A stretch of DNA of 64,000 bases from Acidothermus sp. (lineage in GTDB: Bacteria; Actinomycetota; Actinomycetes; Acidothermales; Acidothermaceae), in the NCBI GenBank assembly GCA_023512015.1, contig JAIMAI010000003.1:1-64000 (forward strand), in the 5' to 3' direction. A program made the position numbers and the translations under genes. The notes under the pieces were generated by a model that worked only from the letters and a program-made list of their open reading frames with translations, did no database searches and had not been told where the DNA came from. Shown piece after piece: positions 39,679 through 47,542 of the stretch (within the stretch, counting starts at the first letter, position 1; each line of letters opens with the position of its first letter).

Positions 39679-40179
39679 GTCGGAAAGCCGGTTGAGGTAG
39701 CGCGCGGCGGTCGGGTTCATCGCGGATCCGTGGACGGCGATCGCGGCCCAGGTCGCCCGCTCCGCCCTCCGCACCACGGCGCGGGCCTGGTGGAGCAGCG
39801 CCGCCGCGAGGGTGCCCCCGGGGAGCACGAAGCTGTCTAGCGGGGGCAGCGCGGCGTTGGCGGCGTCGATGGCGGCTTCGAGCCGGCTCACGTCCTCCTC
39901 GACCACCCGCAGCGGGGGATGAGTCGGATGCGGTTCCACCGGCGTGGCGAGGTCGGCGCCGACGTCGAAGAGGTCGTTTTGCACGCGCCGCAGAATGCCC
40001 GCGATCTCCGCGGGAAACTCGGCCGCTGCCAAAGCCACCCCGATGATCGTATTCGCTTCGTCGCACGAACCGATCGCTTCGAGGCGCGGATCCGTCTTGG
40101 CCACCCGGCCGCTGCCGGCGAGCGCCGTCGTCCCGTCGTCGCCGGTACGGGTGTAGATGCGGGTGAGGTGGACGGCCAC
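39589..40179 (-). CDS. pduO: Cob(I)alamin adenosyltransferase, PduO type
   Basis: A 196-residue trimeric enzyme that makes adenosylcobalamin from cob(I)alamin and ATP. The N-terminal ATP site is YTRTGDDGTTALAGSGRVAK, a mid-protein signature reads IGSCDEANTIIG, and RAERATWA plus NRLSDLLFVLAR are C-terminal motifs. The cofactor is needed by the mutase at 56.7 kb. The GTG start lies 6 bases after TAGGCT and has no ribosome site. It is divergent from murA and overlaps the DUF2550 gene tail to tail. Confidence 0.93.
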   Translation of the reverse strand: MAVHLTRIYTRTGDDGTTALAGSGRVAKTDPRLEAIGSCDEANTIIGVALAAAEFPAEIAGILRRVQNDLFDVGADLATPVEPHPTHPPLRVVEEDVSRLEAAIDAANAALPPLDSFVLPGGTLAAALLHQARAVVRRAERATWAAIAVHGSAMNPTAARYLNRLSDLLFVLARRVNAVAGAGDVLWRPAGSRGGA

Positions 40180-40185
40180 GCGATG

Positions 40186-40191
40186 AGCCTA
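40186..40191 (-). promoter_or_regulatory. Putative -10 box for leaderless pduO
   Basis: TAGGCT on the minus strand ends 6 bases before the GTG start. It shares the 47-base divergent gap with the murA -10 box. Confidence 0.45.
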
Positions 40192-40214
40192 CGCGGGGTG
40201 GATCGATCAAGGGT

Positions 40215-40220
40215 TAGCAT
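40215..40220 (+). promoter_or_regulatory. Putative -10 box for leaderless murA
   Basis: TAGCAT ends 6 bases before the murA ATG, and no ribosome site is present. Confidence 0.45.
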
Positions 40221-40226
40221 GCAGCG

Positions 40227-41495
40227 ATGACCGAACGCATCGTCGTCCACGGCGGCCGTCCGCTTCTCGGTGAGGTCACCGTTTCCGGGGCCAAGAACAG
40301 CGTGCTCAAGCTCATGGCGGCCGCTCTGCTCGCGCCCGGGCGCAGCGTCGTCCGCAACGTCCCCGCCATCCTCGACGTGAAGATCATGTCTGAGTTGCTG
40401 TGCCGGTTGGGGTGTGAGGTGACGGCGGACGGCGACACCTTGCGCCTCGACGTCCCCGATCGGGTCGGCCACGAGGCCGATTACGACCTGGTGCGGCGGC
40501 TGCGGGCGTCGATTTGCGTCCTCGGGCCGCTCCTCGCCCGCTGCGGTGAGGCGAAAGTCGCACTCCCCGGAGGTGACAACATCGGTTCGCGCGGCCTGGA
40601 TCTGCACGTCGCGGGCCTGCAACGGATGGGTGCGGAGATCGAAAGCGAGCACGGCTTCCTGGTGGCGCGAGCACCGCACGGGCTGCGGGGAACCACCGTC
40701 TGGCTGGATTTCCCGAGCGTCGGAGCCACCGAGAACCTACTCATGGCCGCGGTCCTCGCCGAGGGAACCACGGTCATCGACAACGCCGCTCGCGAGCCGG
40801 AAATCGCCGACCTCGCCTCCATGCTCCAGGAGATGGGGGCCAAAGTGGACGGCGCAGGCTCCTCGACGATCGAAATTCAGGGTGTCGGGGAGTTACAACC
40901 GGTCACGCACACCACCGTTCCCGATCGGATCGTCGCCGGTACCTTCGCGATCGCCACCGTCATGACCGGAGGGTCGGTTCGCATCCTGCGATGCCGGCCC
41001 GAGCACCTAGAGATCGTGCTGGATCGGTTGGTGTCGTGCGGAGCTGAGGTGGAGGCCTCCGACACCGTGCTCCAGGTGACGATGGACCGGCGTCCGGCCG
41101 CCGTCGACGTGGTGACCCTTCCGTATCCGGGGTTCGCCACCGATTTCCTCCCGATGGTCATCGCCTTGAATTCGGTCGCCGACGGGGTGGCGATGGTGAC
41201 CGAAAACGTCTTCGAGGGGCGTTTCCGTTTCATCCAGGAATTGGTGCGCCTCGGCGCGGATATTCGCACCGACGGCCACCACGCCGTCGTCCGCGGACGG
41301 CCGCGGCTGTCCGGGGCACCGGTCGAGGCGACGGATATTCGCGCAGGCGCGGCCCTGGTCCTCGCCGGATTGGTGGCCGACTGCACGACGACGGTGGCCG
41401 AGGTACACCACATCGACCGCGGGTACGCCGGTTTCGTCGGGCAGCTTCGCAGCCTCGGAGCGGAGGTCGTTCGGGAGGTGGTCTCCGATGAGTGA
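40227..41495 (+). CDS. murA: UDP-N-acetylglucosamine 1-carboxyvinyltransferase with Asp at the active-site Cys position
   Basis: A 422-residue enzyme for the first committed step of peptidoglycan synthesis, adding enolpyruvate from PEP to UDP-GlcNAc. Family motifs are [12 protein letters not shown] near residue 20 and [14 protein letters not shown]. In most bacteria the mobile loop has Cys in PGGCAIGSRP; here it reads [11 protein letters not shown] with D117. The same Cys-to-Asp change in mycobacterial MurA gives natural fosfomycin resistance, and that is expected here. The Pro after SR is also replaced, by Gly. It overlaps the next gene by 8 bases. Confidence 0.95.
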   Translation: MTERIVVHGGRPLLGEVTVSGAKNSVLKLMAAALLAPGRSVVRNVPAILDVKIMSELLCRLGCEVTADGDTLRLDVPDRVGHEADYDLVRRLRASICVLGPLLARCGEAKVALPGGDNIGSRGLDLHVAGLQRMGAEIESEHGFLVARAPHGLRGTTVWLDFPSVGATENLLMAAVLAEGTTVIDNAAREPEIADLASMLQEMGAKVDGAGSSTIEIQGVGELQPVTHTTVPDRIVAGTFAIATVMTGGSVRILRCRPEHLEIVLDRLVSCGAEVEASDTVLQVTMDRRPAAVDVVTLPYPGFATDFLPMVIALNSVADGVAMVTENVFEGRFRFIQELVRLGADIRTDGHHAVVRGRPRLSGAPVEATDIRAGAALVLAGLVADCTTTVAEVHHIDRGYAGFVGQLRSLGAEVVREVVSDE

Positions 41496-42348
41496 GCTGG
41501 TTGTCGGGGTGGTCGGCGCCGGGCTCATGGGATCGGGAATCGCCCAGGTAGCGGCGAGTGCCGGCTATCGGGTGCGCCTGCACGACGTCGACGCATCCGC
41601 GCTGGACCGCGGACTCGCGGCCATCGACGCGTCGCTGAACCGTTTCGTTTCCAAGGAGAAGATGACGGCGGACGACGCCCGCGCCGCCCGCGACCGAATC
41701 CGCACCACCACTCGTTTGGCCGATTTCACCGACTGCGATTTCGTCGTAGAAGCGGTCTTCGAGGACCTCGACGTCAAGCGCGTGGTCTTCGCGGAACTCG
41801 CCGCCATCGTTCGGCCGGACACCGTTCTCGCGTCGAACACCACGGCCATTCCCATCACCCGGATCGCCGCCGGTGTGAACAGACCCGAACGGGTCGTCGG
41901 GACGCATTTCTTTTCTCCGGTCCAGGTGATGCAGCTCTGCGAAATCGTCAGAGGTTTTCACACCGACGACGCCACGGTCGCGCGGGCACGGGATTTCGCC
42001 GAGTCGTTGGGAAAGACCTGCATCGTGGTCAATCGCGACATCGCCGGATTCGTGACGTCGCGATTGCTCGTGGCGTTCGTCAACGAGGCGGTCCGGCTCG
42101 TGGAGAGCGGGGTGGCGAGCGCCGAGGATATCGATACCGCCTGTCGCCTCGGCTTCGGCCATCCGATGGGGCCGCTCGCCACCTTGGACCTGACCGGACT
42201 CGACGTCATCGCGCATGCGGCAGAGGCGATCTACGAGGCCACGCGGGATGCGAAATTCGCCCCGCCGGAGCTGATGACCCGCATGGTCGCCGCCGGCAGG
42301 TTGGGCCGGAAAACCGGCCAGGGCTTCTACCACTACCCCGCACCCTGA
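41488..42348 (+). CDS. 3-hydroxyacyl-CoA (3-hydroxybutyryl-CoA) dehydrogenase
   Basis: A 286-residue NAD-dependent dehydrogenase. The nucleotide fold starts [18 protein letters not shown], the catalytic His lies in [11 protein letters not shown], and SNTTAIPI and [12 protein letters not shown] are family motifs. The C-terminal domain with [18 protein letters not shown] binds the CoA substrate. Size and single-domain form suit 3-hydroxybutyryl-CoA over multifunctional FadB. It may work with the thiolase at 54.7 kb. Its 8-base overlap with murA is an odd functional pairing. Confidence 0.92.
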   Translation: MSELVVGVVGAGLMGSGIAQVAASAGYRVRLHDVDASALDRGLAAIDASLNRFVSKEKMTADDARAARDRIRTTTRLADFTDCDFVVEAVFEDLDVKRVVFAELAAIVRPDTVLASNTTAIPITRIAAGVNRPERVVGTHFFSPVQVMQLCEIVRGFHTDDATVARARDFAESLGKTCIVVNRDIAGFVTSRLLVAFVNEAVRLVESGVASAEDIDTACRLGFGHPMGPLATLDLTGLDVIAHAAEAIYEATRDAKFAPPELMTRMVAAGRLGRKTGQGFYHYPAP

Positions 42349-42458
42349 TCGATCCACCTCCGCACCGATCCCTGCACCGATCGGCGCGCCGGGCTGCCTC
42401 AGCTCCCGACCGACCCCGCCGACAGGAAGGGCGGAGCACAGGGACGGGCTCCCCTCGG

Positions 42459-42481
42459 CGCGTCCGGGTCGACCGGACGCG
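42459..42481 (+). terminator. Hairpin between the dehydrogenase gene and moxR
   Basis: CGCGTCCGG and CCGGACGCG form a 9-base stem with loop GTCGA. It lies about 110 bases after the previous stop and 27 bases before moxR, so it could be a terminator or a leader structure. Confidence 0.4.
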
Positions 42482-42508
42482 ACGCGGACGCAAGGAGGCG
42501 GGTGCGGC

Positions 42509-43516
42509 ATGGCGTTCGACCGGGACGTCCTCGTTGACGATCTTTTCCCCGACGGCTACGCCCTGGAATCTCGGCTGCTGGCGAGCGGAATGGCGACCAA
42601 GCTCATCGCCAACGTCGAAAACGTGATCCGCGGCAGGCGTACGGCCGTCGAGATCGTCGCGATCGGTCTGCTCTCCGGGGGGCACGTGCTCATCCAGGAC
42701 ATCCCCGGCAGCGGGAAGACCACCCTCGCCCACGCGTTCGCACAATCCCTCGGCGGGAAATTCCGGCGCGTCCAAGGCACCGCCGACCTGCTGCCCTCCG
42801 ATATCACCGGTTCGTCGCTGTGGGATCCGGCGCACCAGGAATTCCGCTTCGTTCCGGGGCCGGTCTTCACCAACGTGCTCCTCGTCGACGAATTGAACCG
42901 CGCGACCCCGCGTGCCCAGTCGGCTTTGTTGGAAGCCATGGACGAACGGGCGGTCACCGTGGACGGCGTCCGCCACGAGCTCCCCGATCCGTTCTTCGTC
43001 GTCGCGACGCAGAATCCCGTCGACCAATACGGCACTTTTCCGTTGCCGGAGAGCCAACTCGACCGTTTCGCGGTGTGTCTGGCGCTCGGGTTCAACGACG
43101 TCGCCACCGAACGACAGGTGATGCGTGACCAGCTGGTCCGTCCGACGGTCGGTGACCTCAAACCGGTACTCACCCCCGAGGAATTGCGGTGGCTGCAACT
43201 CGAGGTGCGCCGGACGTTCATCGCGGATCCGGTCCTCGATTTCGCGCTGCGAATCCTCGCCGGAACCCGCCAGCATCCCTCGGTGACCGTCGGGGCGAGT
43301 TCCCGTGCCGGCCTCTCCCTGCTGCGCTGCGCTCAGGCGCGGGCCCTGCTCGCCGGGCGCAACTACGTCGTGCCGGACGACGTCCGGCTGCTCGCCCCGA
43401 GTGTGCTCGGGCATCGGCTCGTGCTGAGCGGGGGCGGAGCCGAGAGGGGGACCAGCGCCGGGGTCGCCGTCGTCCACGAGATCGTGGCGAACGTCCCGGC
43501 GCCGCTCCCGGGATGA
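42509..43516 (+). CDS. MoxR-family AAA+ ATPase
   Basis: A 335-residue ATPase, chaperone-like. Walker A is DIPGSGKTTLAHA with K70, Walker B LLVDELNRATPRAQSALLEAM, and sensor 1 VATQNPVDQYGTFPLPESQLDRF is characteristic of MoxR. MoxR proteins usually act with a DUF58 partner. Here a DUF58 and a transglutaminase gene follow with 4-base overlaps. The ATG follows AAGGAGG closely. Confidence 0.92.
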   Translation: MAFDRDVLVDDLFPDGYALESRLLASGMATKLIANVENVIRGRRTAVEIVAIGLLSGGHVLIQDIPGSGKTTLAHAFAQSLGGKFRRVQGTADLLPSDITGSSLWDPAHQEFRFVPGPVFTNVLLVDELNRATPRAQSALLEAMDERAVTVDGVRHELPDPFFVVATQNPVDQYGTFPLPESQLDRFAVCLALGFNDVATERQVMRDQLVRPTVGDLKPVLTPEELRWLQLEVRRTFIADPVLDFALRILAGTRQHPSVTVGASSRAGLSLLRCAQARALLAGRNYVVPDDVRLLAPSVLGHRLVLSGGGAERGTSAGVAVVHEIVANVPAPLPG

Positions 43517-44565
43517 GCGCGCTCTCCGCCCCGACTCTCCGGGCTCGACGCCGGTCCTCGGGGCGAATCCGGGCGGCGCCGGGGTTCGGTGTCCTCACGA
43601 TGACCGCGGCGGGGTGTCTGGCGTGGTCGACCGTGAGTTCGTGGGTCTGGCCCCGAGTGGTGGGGGCGCTGCTCGGCGGCGTCGTCCTCCTCTCGGCGTG
43701 CGACGTCCTGCCCGCTTTGCGGTTGCACGTCGAGGTCACCGCGCCGGAGCGGGTCACCGTCGGCGCCAGCGCACCCACGACCGTGCGGCTGGTGAACCGG
43801 AGCCGCTTCCCGGTGCGCGCGCTGGCCGTCGTCCACCGGGTGGCCGACCTGCGGGGGCCGTTGGTCGAGGACGCGCAGTGGTGGGTGGAGAAGCTCCCCG
43901 GCCGCGGTGAGCGGACCCTCAGCGGCTCCCGACGGGTCCTGCTCCGCGGGGTGGTGAGCGCGAGCGACCTCGAACTGCGCACGGTCGGCCCCTTCGGCTT
44001 GCTGTCCCGAACGCTGCGCTACCGGGTCCCGGCCACCATGCGCTGTCGCCCGGGCTCGGGCGGCCTGCCGACCCAGCCTGCGCCGAGCGGAGGGCGCGAC
44101 GCCGTCGGAGGTGTCCGGGAGTGGCGGCCCGGGGACGCCGCCCGCGACCTCCACTGGAGATCGACCTTGAGGGTCGGCCGCCCCCTCGTGGTACAGCGGG
44201 ACGCCGCCGCGGAGGCCGTCCTTGGGGTGATCGTGGCCTCCTCGGGTGCGGCGGATTTCGAGGACGCCGTCCGCCGGGTCGCGGCGCTGGGTCTGCGTTT
44301 CCTCGACGGCGGCGGTTCGATCTGCCTGGTCGAGGGGGACGCCGTGCACCACTCCCTCGATCGAGAGAGCTGGCTCGATCTGCTCGCCGGGGTCGGGACG
44401 TCGGTGGCATCCCGGCAGAGCGGGCCGCAGCCCCTCGATCACCTGGAGACCCACGTTGCCGGCGGACGCATCGTCGTGCTCGGGGACCGGACCTCCGCGG
44501 CCGCCTTGGAGCGGCGGTTCGCCGGGCGCCTCGAATGGCTCGGCGAGCCCGGAGGCGCGGCGTGA
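43513..44565 (+). CDS. DUF58 domain membrane protein
   Basis: A 350-residue protein with two N-terminal helices (FGVLTMTAAGCLAW; VGALLGGVVLLSAC). A beta-rich region follows, then the DUF58 core, REWRPGDAARDLHWRSTLR with a von Willebrand-like fold after it. The ATG overlaps the moxR stop (ATGA). The MoxR-DUF58-transglutaminase trio is widespread and its role is thought to concern envelope protein maturation, but the reaction is not known. Confidence 0.88.
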   Translation: MSALSAPTLRARRRSSGRIRAAPGFGVLTMTAAGCLAWSTVSSWVWPRVVGALLGGVVLLSACDVLPALRLHVEVTAPERVTVGASAPTTVRLVNRSRFPVRALAVVHRVADLRGPLVEDAQWWVEKLPGRGERTLSGSRRVLLRGVVSASDLELRTVGPFGLLSRTLRYRVPATMRCRPGSGGLPTQPAPSGGRDAVGGVREWRPGDAARDLHWRSTLRVGRPLVVQRDAAAEAVLGVIVASSGAADFEDAVRRVAALGLRFLDGGGSICLVEGDAVHHSLDRESWLDLLAGVGTSVASRQSGPQPLDHLETHVAGGRIVVLGDRTSAAALERRFAGRLEWLGEPGGAA

Positions 44566-46631
44566 GCGGCGGCACGGGACGCGGACCGGTAGTCGGCGGA
44601 CGAGGTCGTGATCTCGTCGCCGGCGGGTGGTTGGTCGCTTCGGCGATCGTCGCCGACCTTGCCGTCTGGGGGGTGCGTGGCGACCCGGCAGCCGCCCTCG
44701 CCGTCCCGCTGTTGGCTGCTGCCTGGTGGGCGGGCTTCAGCGGACGCCGGGAGGCATCCGCGGGGCGCGTGCGGCGAGCCGTGGCCGGCCCGCGCCTGCG
44801 GCGAGGCATTCGCGTGCTGGCCGCGGTCGGCGCAGCCGGGTGCGCCGCGCTCGCGGTCCGCGGACACCCCGGCGAAGGATGGACCGGCTCGGTGGCGACC
44901 GGGGTGCTGCTCGCCGTCCAGGTGCTGGTGGTCGCCGCCGCGACCGACCCGCGTGATCTGCGGTATTCGGTGCCGAGCACCGCGCTCCTCGCTCTGCAGC
45001 CCGCAGCGGTCGCGCCGACGGTAGGGGTGCCGGTCGTCGTCGTGACCTCGAGCCTCGTGTTGATCGCGCTGGCCTGGAACGCTCAGGCCGGACGGACTCG
45101 CGGGCTCGTTCACCTCGGTCGCGCCGTGCTCGCCGCGGGCCTGGTGTTCGCGGTGACGCCCGGCCACCTCTCGGCGCATCCGCGGCCCTCGTCCACCCGC
45201 GTGGTGCCGACCCAGCATCCGTCCGAGGGGGCGCAGCCGGTCGGCGGGCCGCAGACCGCGGGCGAGTCTCGCGGGCTCGGGGCCCATGCCGCGACGCTGG
45301 TCGGGGGAGCGGCGACCGGGGTCGACCTGCGGGTGCGCGGCGTGCTGCCCGCGGTTCCCGTGCTCGCCGTCCCTGCCGATGCTCCCGATCACTGGCGGGG
45401 GATGGTGTACGACGCGTTCGACGGGCGGACCTGGACGGTCTCCGATCCGACGTGGCGGACGTGGACGCCGTCCCCCCTCCCGGGTCCTCGGCGCACCGAT
45501 ACGGTCGACCCGCAGGTCGACACCGGCGGTGTGATCTTCACGCCGGGTCCGGTGGTCGGGTACTCCGGGGCCGACGGGTTGGTCGGTGACGGTGACGGCA
45601 ACCTCCGCTCGGCGGACGGTGCGACCGGCCAATATGCGGTGATCTGGGCGGCGCCCGCTTCGCCGGCTCCGAGCCCGCAGGGGCGGGTTTCGACGGCCGA
45701 CCCTGCGGTGGAGGCGAAGTGGACGGCGCTGCCGGCGGGGTTGAGTCCCCGGGTGCGGGCCCTCGCGGCGAGCCTGCGCCGACCCTCCCTTGCCGAAACC
45801 GTCGCCGCGGTCAACGACTATCTGCGCACCCACGAGACCTACCGGCTCGACGCCCCGGTGTCGGCAAATCCCGATCAAGTCGACGCTTTCCTCTTCGAGA
45901 CCCACGTCGGGTTCTGCGAGCAGTTCGCCGCTGCCGAGGTGGTGTTGCTGCGAGCGAGCGGTATCCCGGCCCGTTTCGTCACCGGCTTCGCGTTCGGCGA
46001 GGTCAGCGGCTCACGCCGCATCTTCCGGGCGAGCGACGCCCACGCCTGGGTGCAGGTGTGGTACCCCGGCGTCGGGTGGGTGGACGACGACCCGACCCCG
46101 CCGTCGAATCTCGTCGGTTCGGCACCCGACTCGACCGCCGCTCCGGGGTTGACTGGCGGCCCCTCGGCCTCGCCGACGGGGGCTGCGCCGACGTCGACCC
46201 CGTCGGCGTCGCCCGCGGCGCACAAAGCTCTCCGCCGCGGCTGGCTCCTCCCCGACGCCGGCTGGAGGCTGCCGCTCGTCGTCGCGCTGCTCGGCGTCGT
46301 GGCCGCTGCGGCCGCCGTCGGGCGGCTGCGTCGGCCGCGGCGTCCGGGCATGCACGACTCCGTCCCGGTCGGGGAGTCTCGCCGCCCGTCGCGCGGCGGA
46401 CCGGTGCTGGCGGCCTACCAACAGCTCCTCGACTCGGCCGGGTTGGCCGACGTCCGAAGCCCGCGGGAAGCACTGGACGCCCTCGGTATCCGGGCCGACC
46501 CGGAGGTGGAGGCGGCCCTGGCCGTCTTGGAGCAGGAGTGCTTCGGGCTGGAGCCGCCCACCGAGGCCGAAGCCGCCGCTGCGGTGGCCGTCTTCAGCCG
46601 TTTGCGAGATTTGCACTATTTCATACGCTGA
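44562..46631 (+). CDS. TgpA-like membrane transglutaminase
   Basis: A 689-residue protein with about six N-terminal helices, then an extracellular transglutaminase-like domain with the triad C452 (HVGFCEQFA), H494 (DAHAWVQVW) and D508 (GWVDDDPTPP). A Ser/Thr/Pro linker, another helix (LPLVVALLGVVAAAAAVGRL) and a C-terminal DUF4129-like cytoplasmic part follow. Such proteins may crosslink or cleave surface proteins. The GTG overlaps the DUF58 stop. The camelysin-like gene downstream encodes a possible envelope substrate, though no sequence feature proves that. Confidence 0.88.
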   Translation: MSGGTGRGPVVGGRGRDLVAGGWLVASAIVADLAVWGVRGDPAAALAVPLLAAAWWAGFSGRREASAGRVRRAVAGPRLRRGIRVLAAVGAAGCAALAVRGHPGEGWTGSVATGVLLAVQVLVVAAATDPRDLRYSVPSTALLALQPAAVAPTVGVPVVVVTSSLVLIALAWNAQAGRTRGLVHLGRAVLAAGLVFAVTPGHLSAHPRPSSTRVVPTQHPSEGAQPVGGPQTAGESRGLGAHAATLVGGAATGVDLRVRGVLPAVPVLAVPADAPDHWRGMVYDAFDGRTWTVSDPTWRTWTPSPLPGPRRTDTVDPQVDTGGVIFTPGPVVGYSGADGLVGDGDGNLRSADGATGQYAVIWAAPASPAPSPQGRVSTADPAVEAKWTALPAGLSPRVRALAASLRRPSLAETVAAVNDYLRTHETYRLDAPVSANPDQVDAFLFETHVGFCEQFAAAEVVLLRASGIPARFVTGFAFGEVSGSRRIFRASDAHAWVQVWYPGVGWVDDDPTPPSNLVGSAPDSTAAPGLTGGPSASPTGAAPTSTPSASPAAHKALRRGWLLPDAGWRLPLVVALLGVVAAAAAVGRLRRPRRPGMHDSVPVGESRRPSRGGPVLAAYQQLLDSAGLADVRSPREALDALGIRADPEVEAALAVLEQECFGLEPPTEAEAAAAVAVFSRLRDLHYFIR

Positions 46632-46676
46632 CAACAAATTCATTCTCATTTGCGGAAATTCGGCTTCGTCCGATTC

Positions 46677-46693
46677 GCGCACCTCTGGTGCGC
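46677..46693 (+). terminator. Hairpin after the transglutaminase gene
   Basis: GCGCACC and GGTGCGC form a 7-base stem with a 3-base loop about 45 bases after the stop. The remaining ~130 bases to the camelysin-like gene hold a second GC-rich repeat (GGCCG/CGGCC near 46730) and TATGCT at 46781-46786 as a possible -10 element. Confidence 0.4.
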
Positions 46694-46828
46694 ATTCGGA
46701 GTAGCTGGGATCGGACGTCCGGGCAGATTTGGCCGGCGAACGGCCGGAATTTCGCCCGGGCGTGTCAACCTTTTTCCCTTATGCTCCGAGGACGGTGACG
46801 TCGACCCCGATTCGTGGAGGAGAAATCC

Positions 46829-47452
46829 ATGACCACAGCAGCCCTTCGTCGGCGGCGTCTCGCCCGTGCATTGGCGCCGGCCGTCGGTCTGCTAGCCGCT
46901 GGCCTACTCGTCTGGCAGGGCAGCTACGCAGCTTTCTCGGCCAATACCGATGCCACCAACAACGTCTGGCAGGCCGGCCAACTCGTGCTCACCAACAACG
47001 GCGGCGGCACCACCTATGCCGCGACCACTACCGCAGTGTTCGGTGGAAATCCGATTCGTCCGGGTGACACCGGCACGACGTGTCTCACCGTGAAGAGCAC
47101 CGGCAACTTGAGCGGCACCCTCAAGATGTATCTCGCCTCGCTGGCGGATTCGACGCCGTCTCTCGGGAGTCAAATCCTGCTCACCGTCGACGAGGCGGCG
47201 GTCAGCAGCGACGTCCAAGCCAACTGCACCGGCTTCCCGAGCACCGGGGTGACCAACGTGGCCACCAACGTCTCGCTGACGTCGTTCCCGACTACGTACA
47301 CGACCGCCGGCGGCGGTGTCGCGATCGCCGGAGGCACGGTGCTGGAGGCCTACCGGGTGACCTGGACCTTCCAGACCACTGGGAGCAACGCCAACGACAA
47401 CAACCTGCAAGGAAAGTCCGTCACGGCGGCGTTCCGATGGGAAATCCAGTAA
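46829..47452 (+). CDS. Camelysin/TasA-like secreted protein with SipW-type signal
   Basis: A 207-residue exported protein. The ATG follows GGAGG at 8 bases. An Arg-rich start (LRRRRLARALAPAVG) and a hydrophobic segment lead to SYAAFSANTDATNNVWQAG at residues 32-50. This is the kind of processing region found in TasA and camelysin proteins cleaved by SipW peptidases. The mature part is beta-rich, polar and rich in Thr, Ser, Asn and Gly. In Bacillus such proteins form biofilm fibres; in actinobacteria the role is little known. The next gene encodes a SipW-like peptidase with almost the same processing motif inside it. Family membership rests on the signal region, size and neighbour. Confidence 0.78.
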   Translation: MTTAALRRRRLARALAPAVGLLAAGLLVWQGSYAAFSANTDATNNVWQAGQLVLTNNGGGTTYAATTTAVFGGNPIRPGDTGTTCLTVKSTGNLSGTLKMYLASLADSTPSLGSQILLTVDEAAVSSDVQANCTGFPSTGVTNVATNVSLTSFPTTYTTAGGGVAIAGGTVLEAYRVTWTFQTTGSNANDNNLQGKSVTAAFRWEIQ

Positions 47453-47474
47453 TCACCGACGCAAGAGGCGTGAT

Positions 47475-47504
47475 GGCTCCCGGCCCCGAGGGGGACCGGG
47501 AGCC
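47475..47504 (+). terminator. Strong hairpin between the camelysin-like and signal-peptidase genes
   Basis: GGCTCCCGG and CCGGGAGCC form a 9-base stem that continues inward with CCC/GGG after one mismatch, followed by ACGACTTTCT. It would give more transcript of the secreted protein than of the downstream peptidase if partly read through. Confidence 0.65.
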
Positions 47505-47542
47505 CACGACTTTCTCGGGCCTGATTTAGGGAGGGGGCGGCC

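Noticed and set aside
41488-41495. Frameshift between murA and the dehydrogenase
   Set aside because: Both proteins are complete at their ends. The 8-base overlap is ordinary translational coupling.
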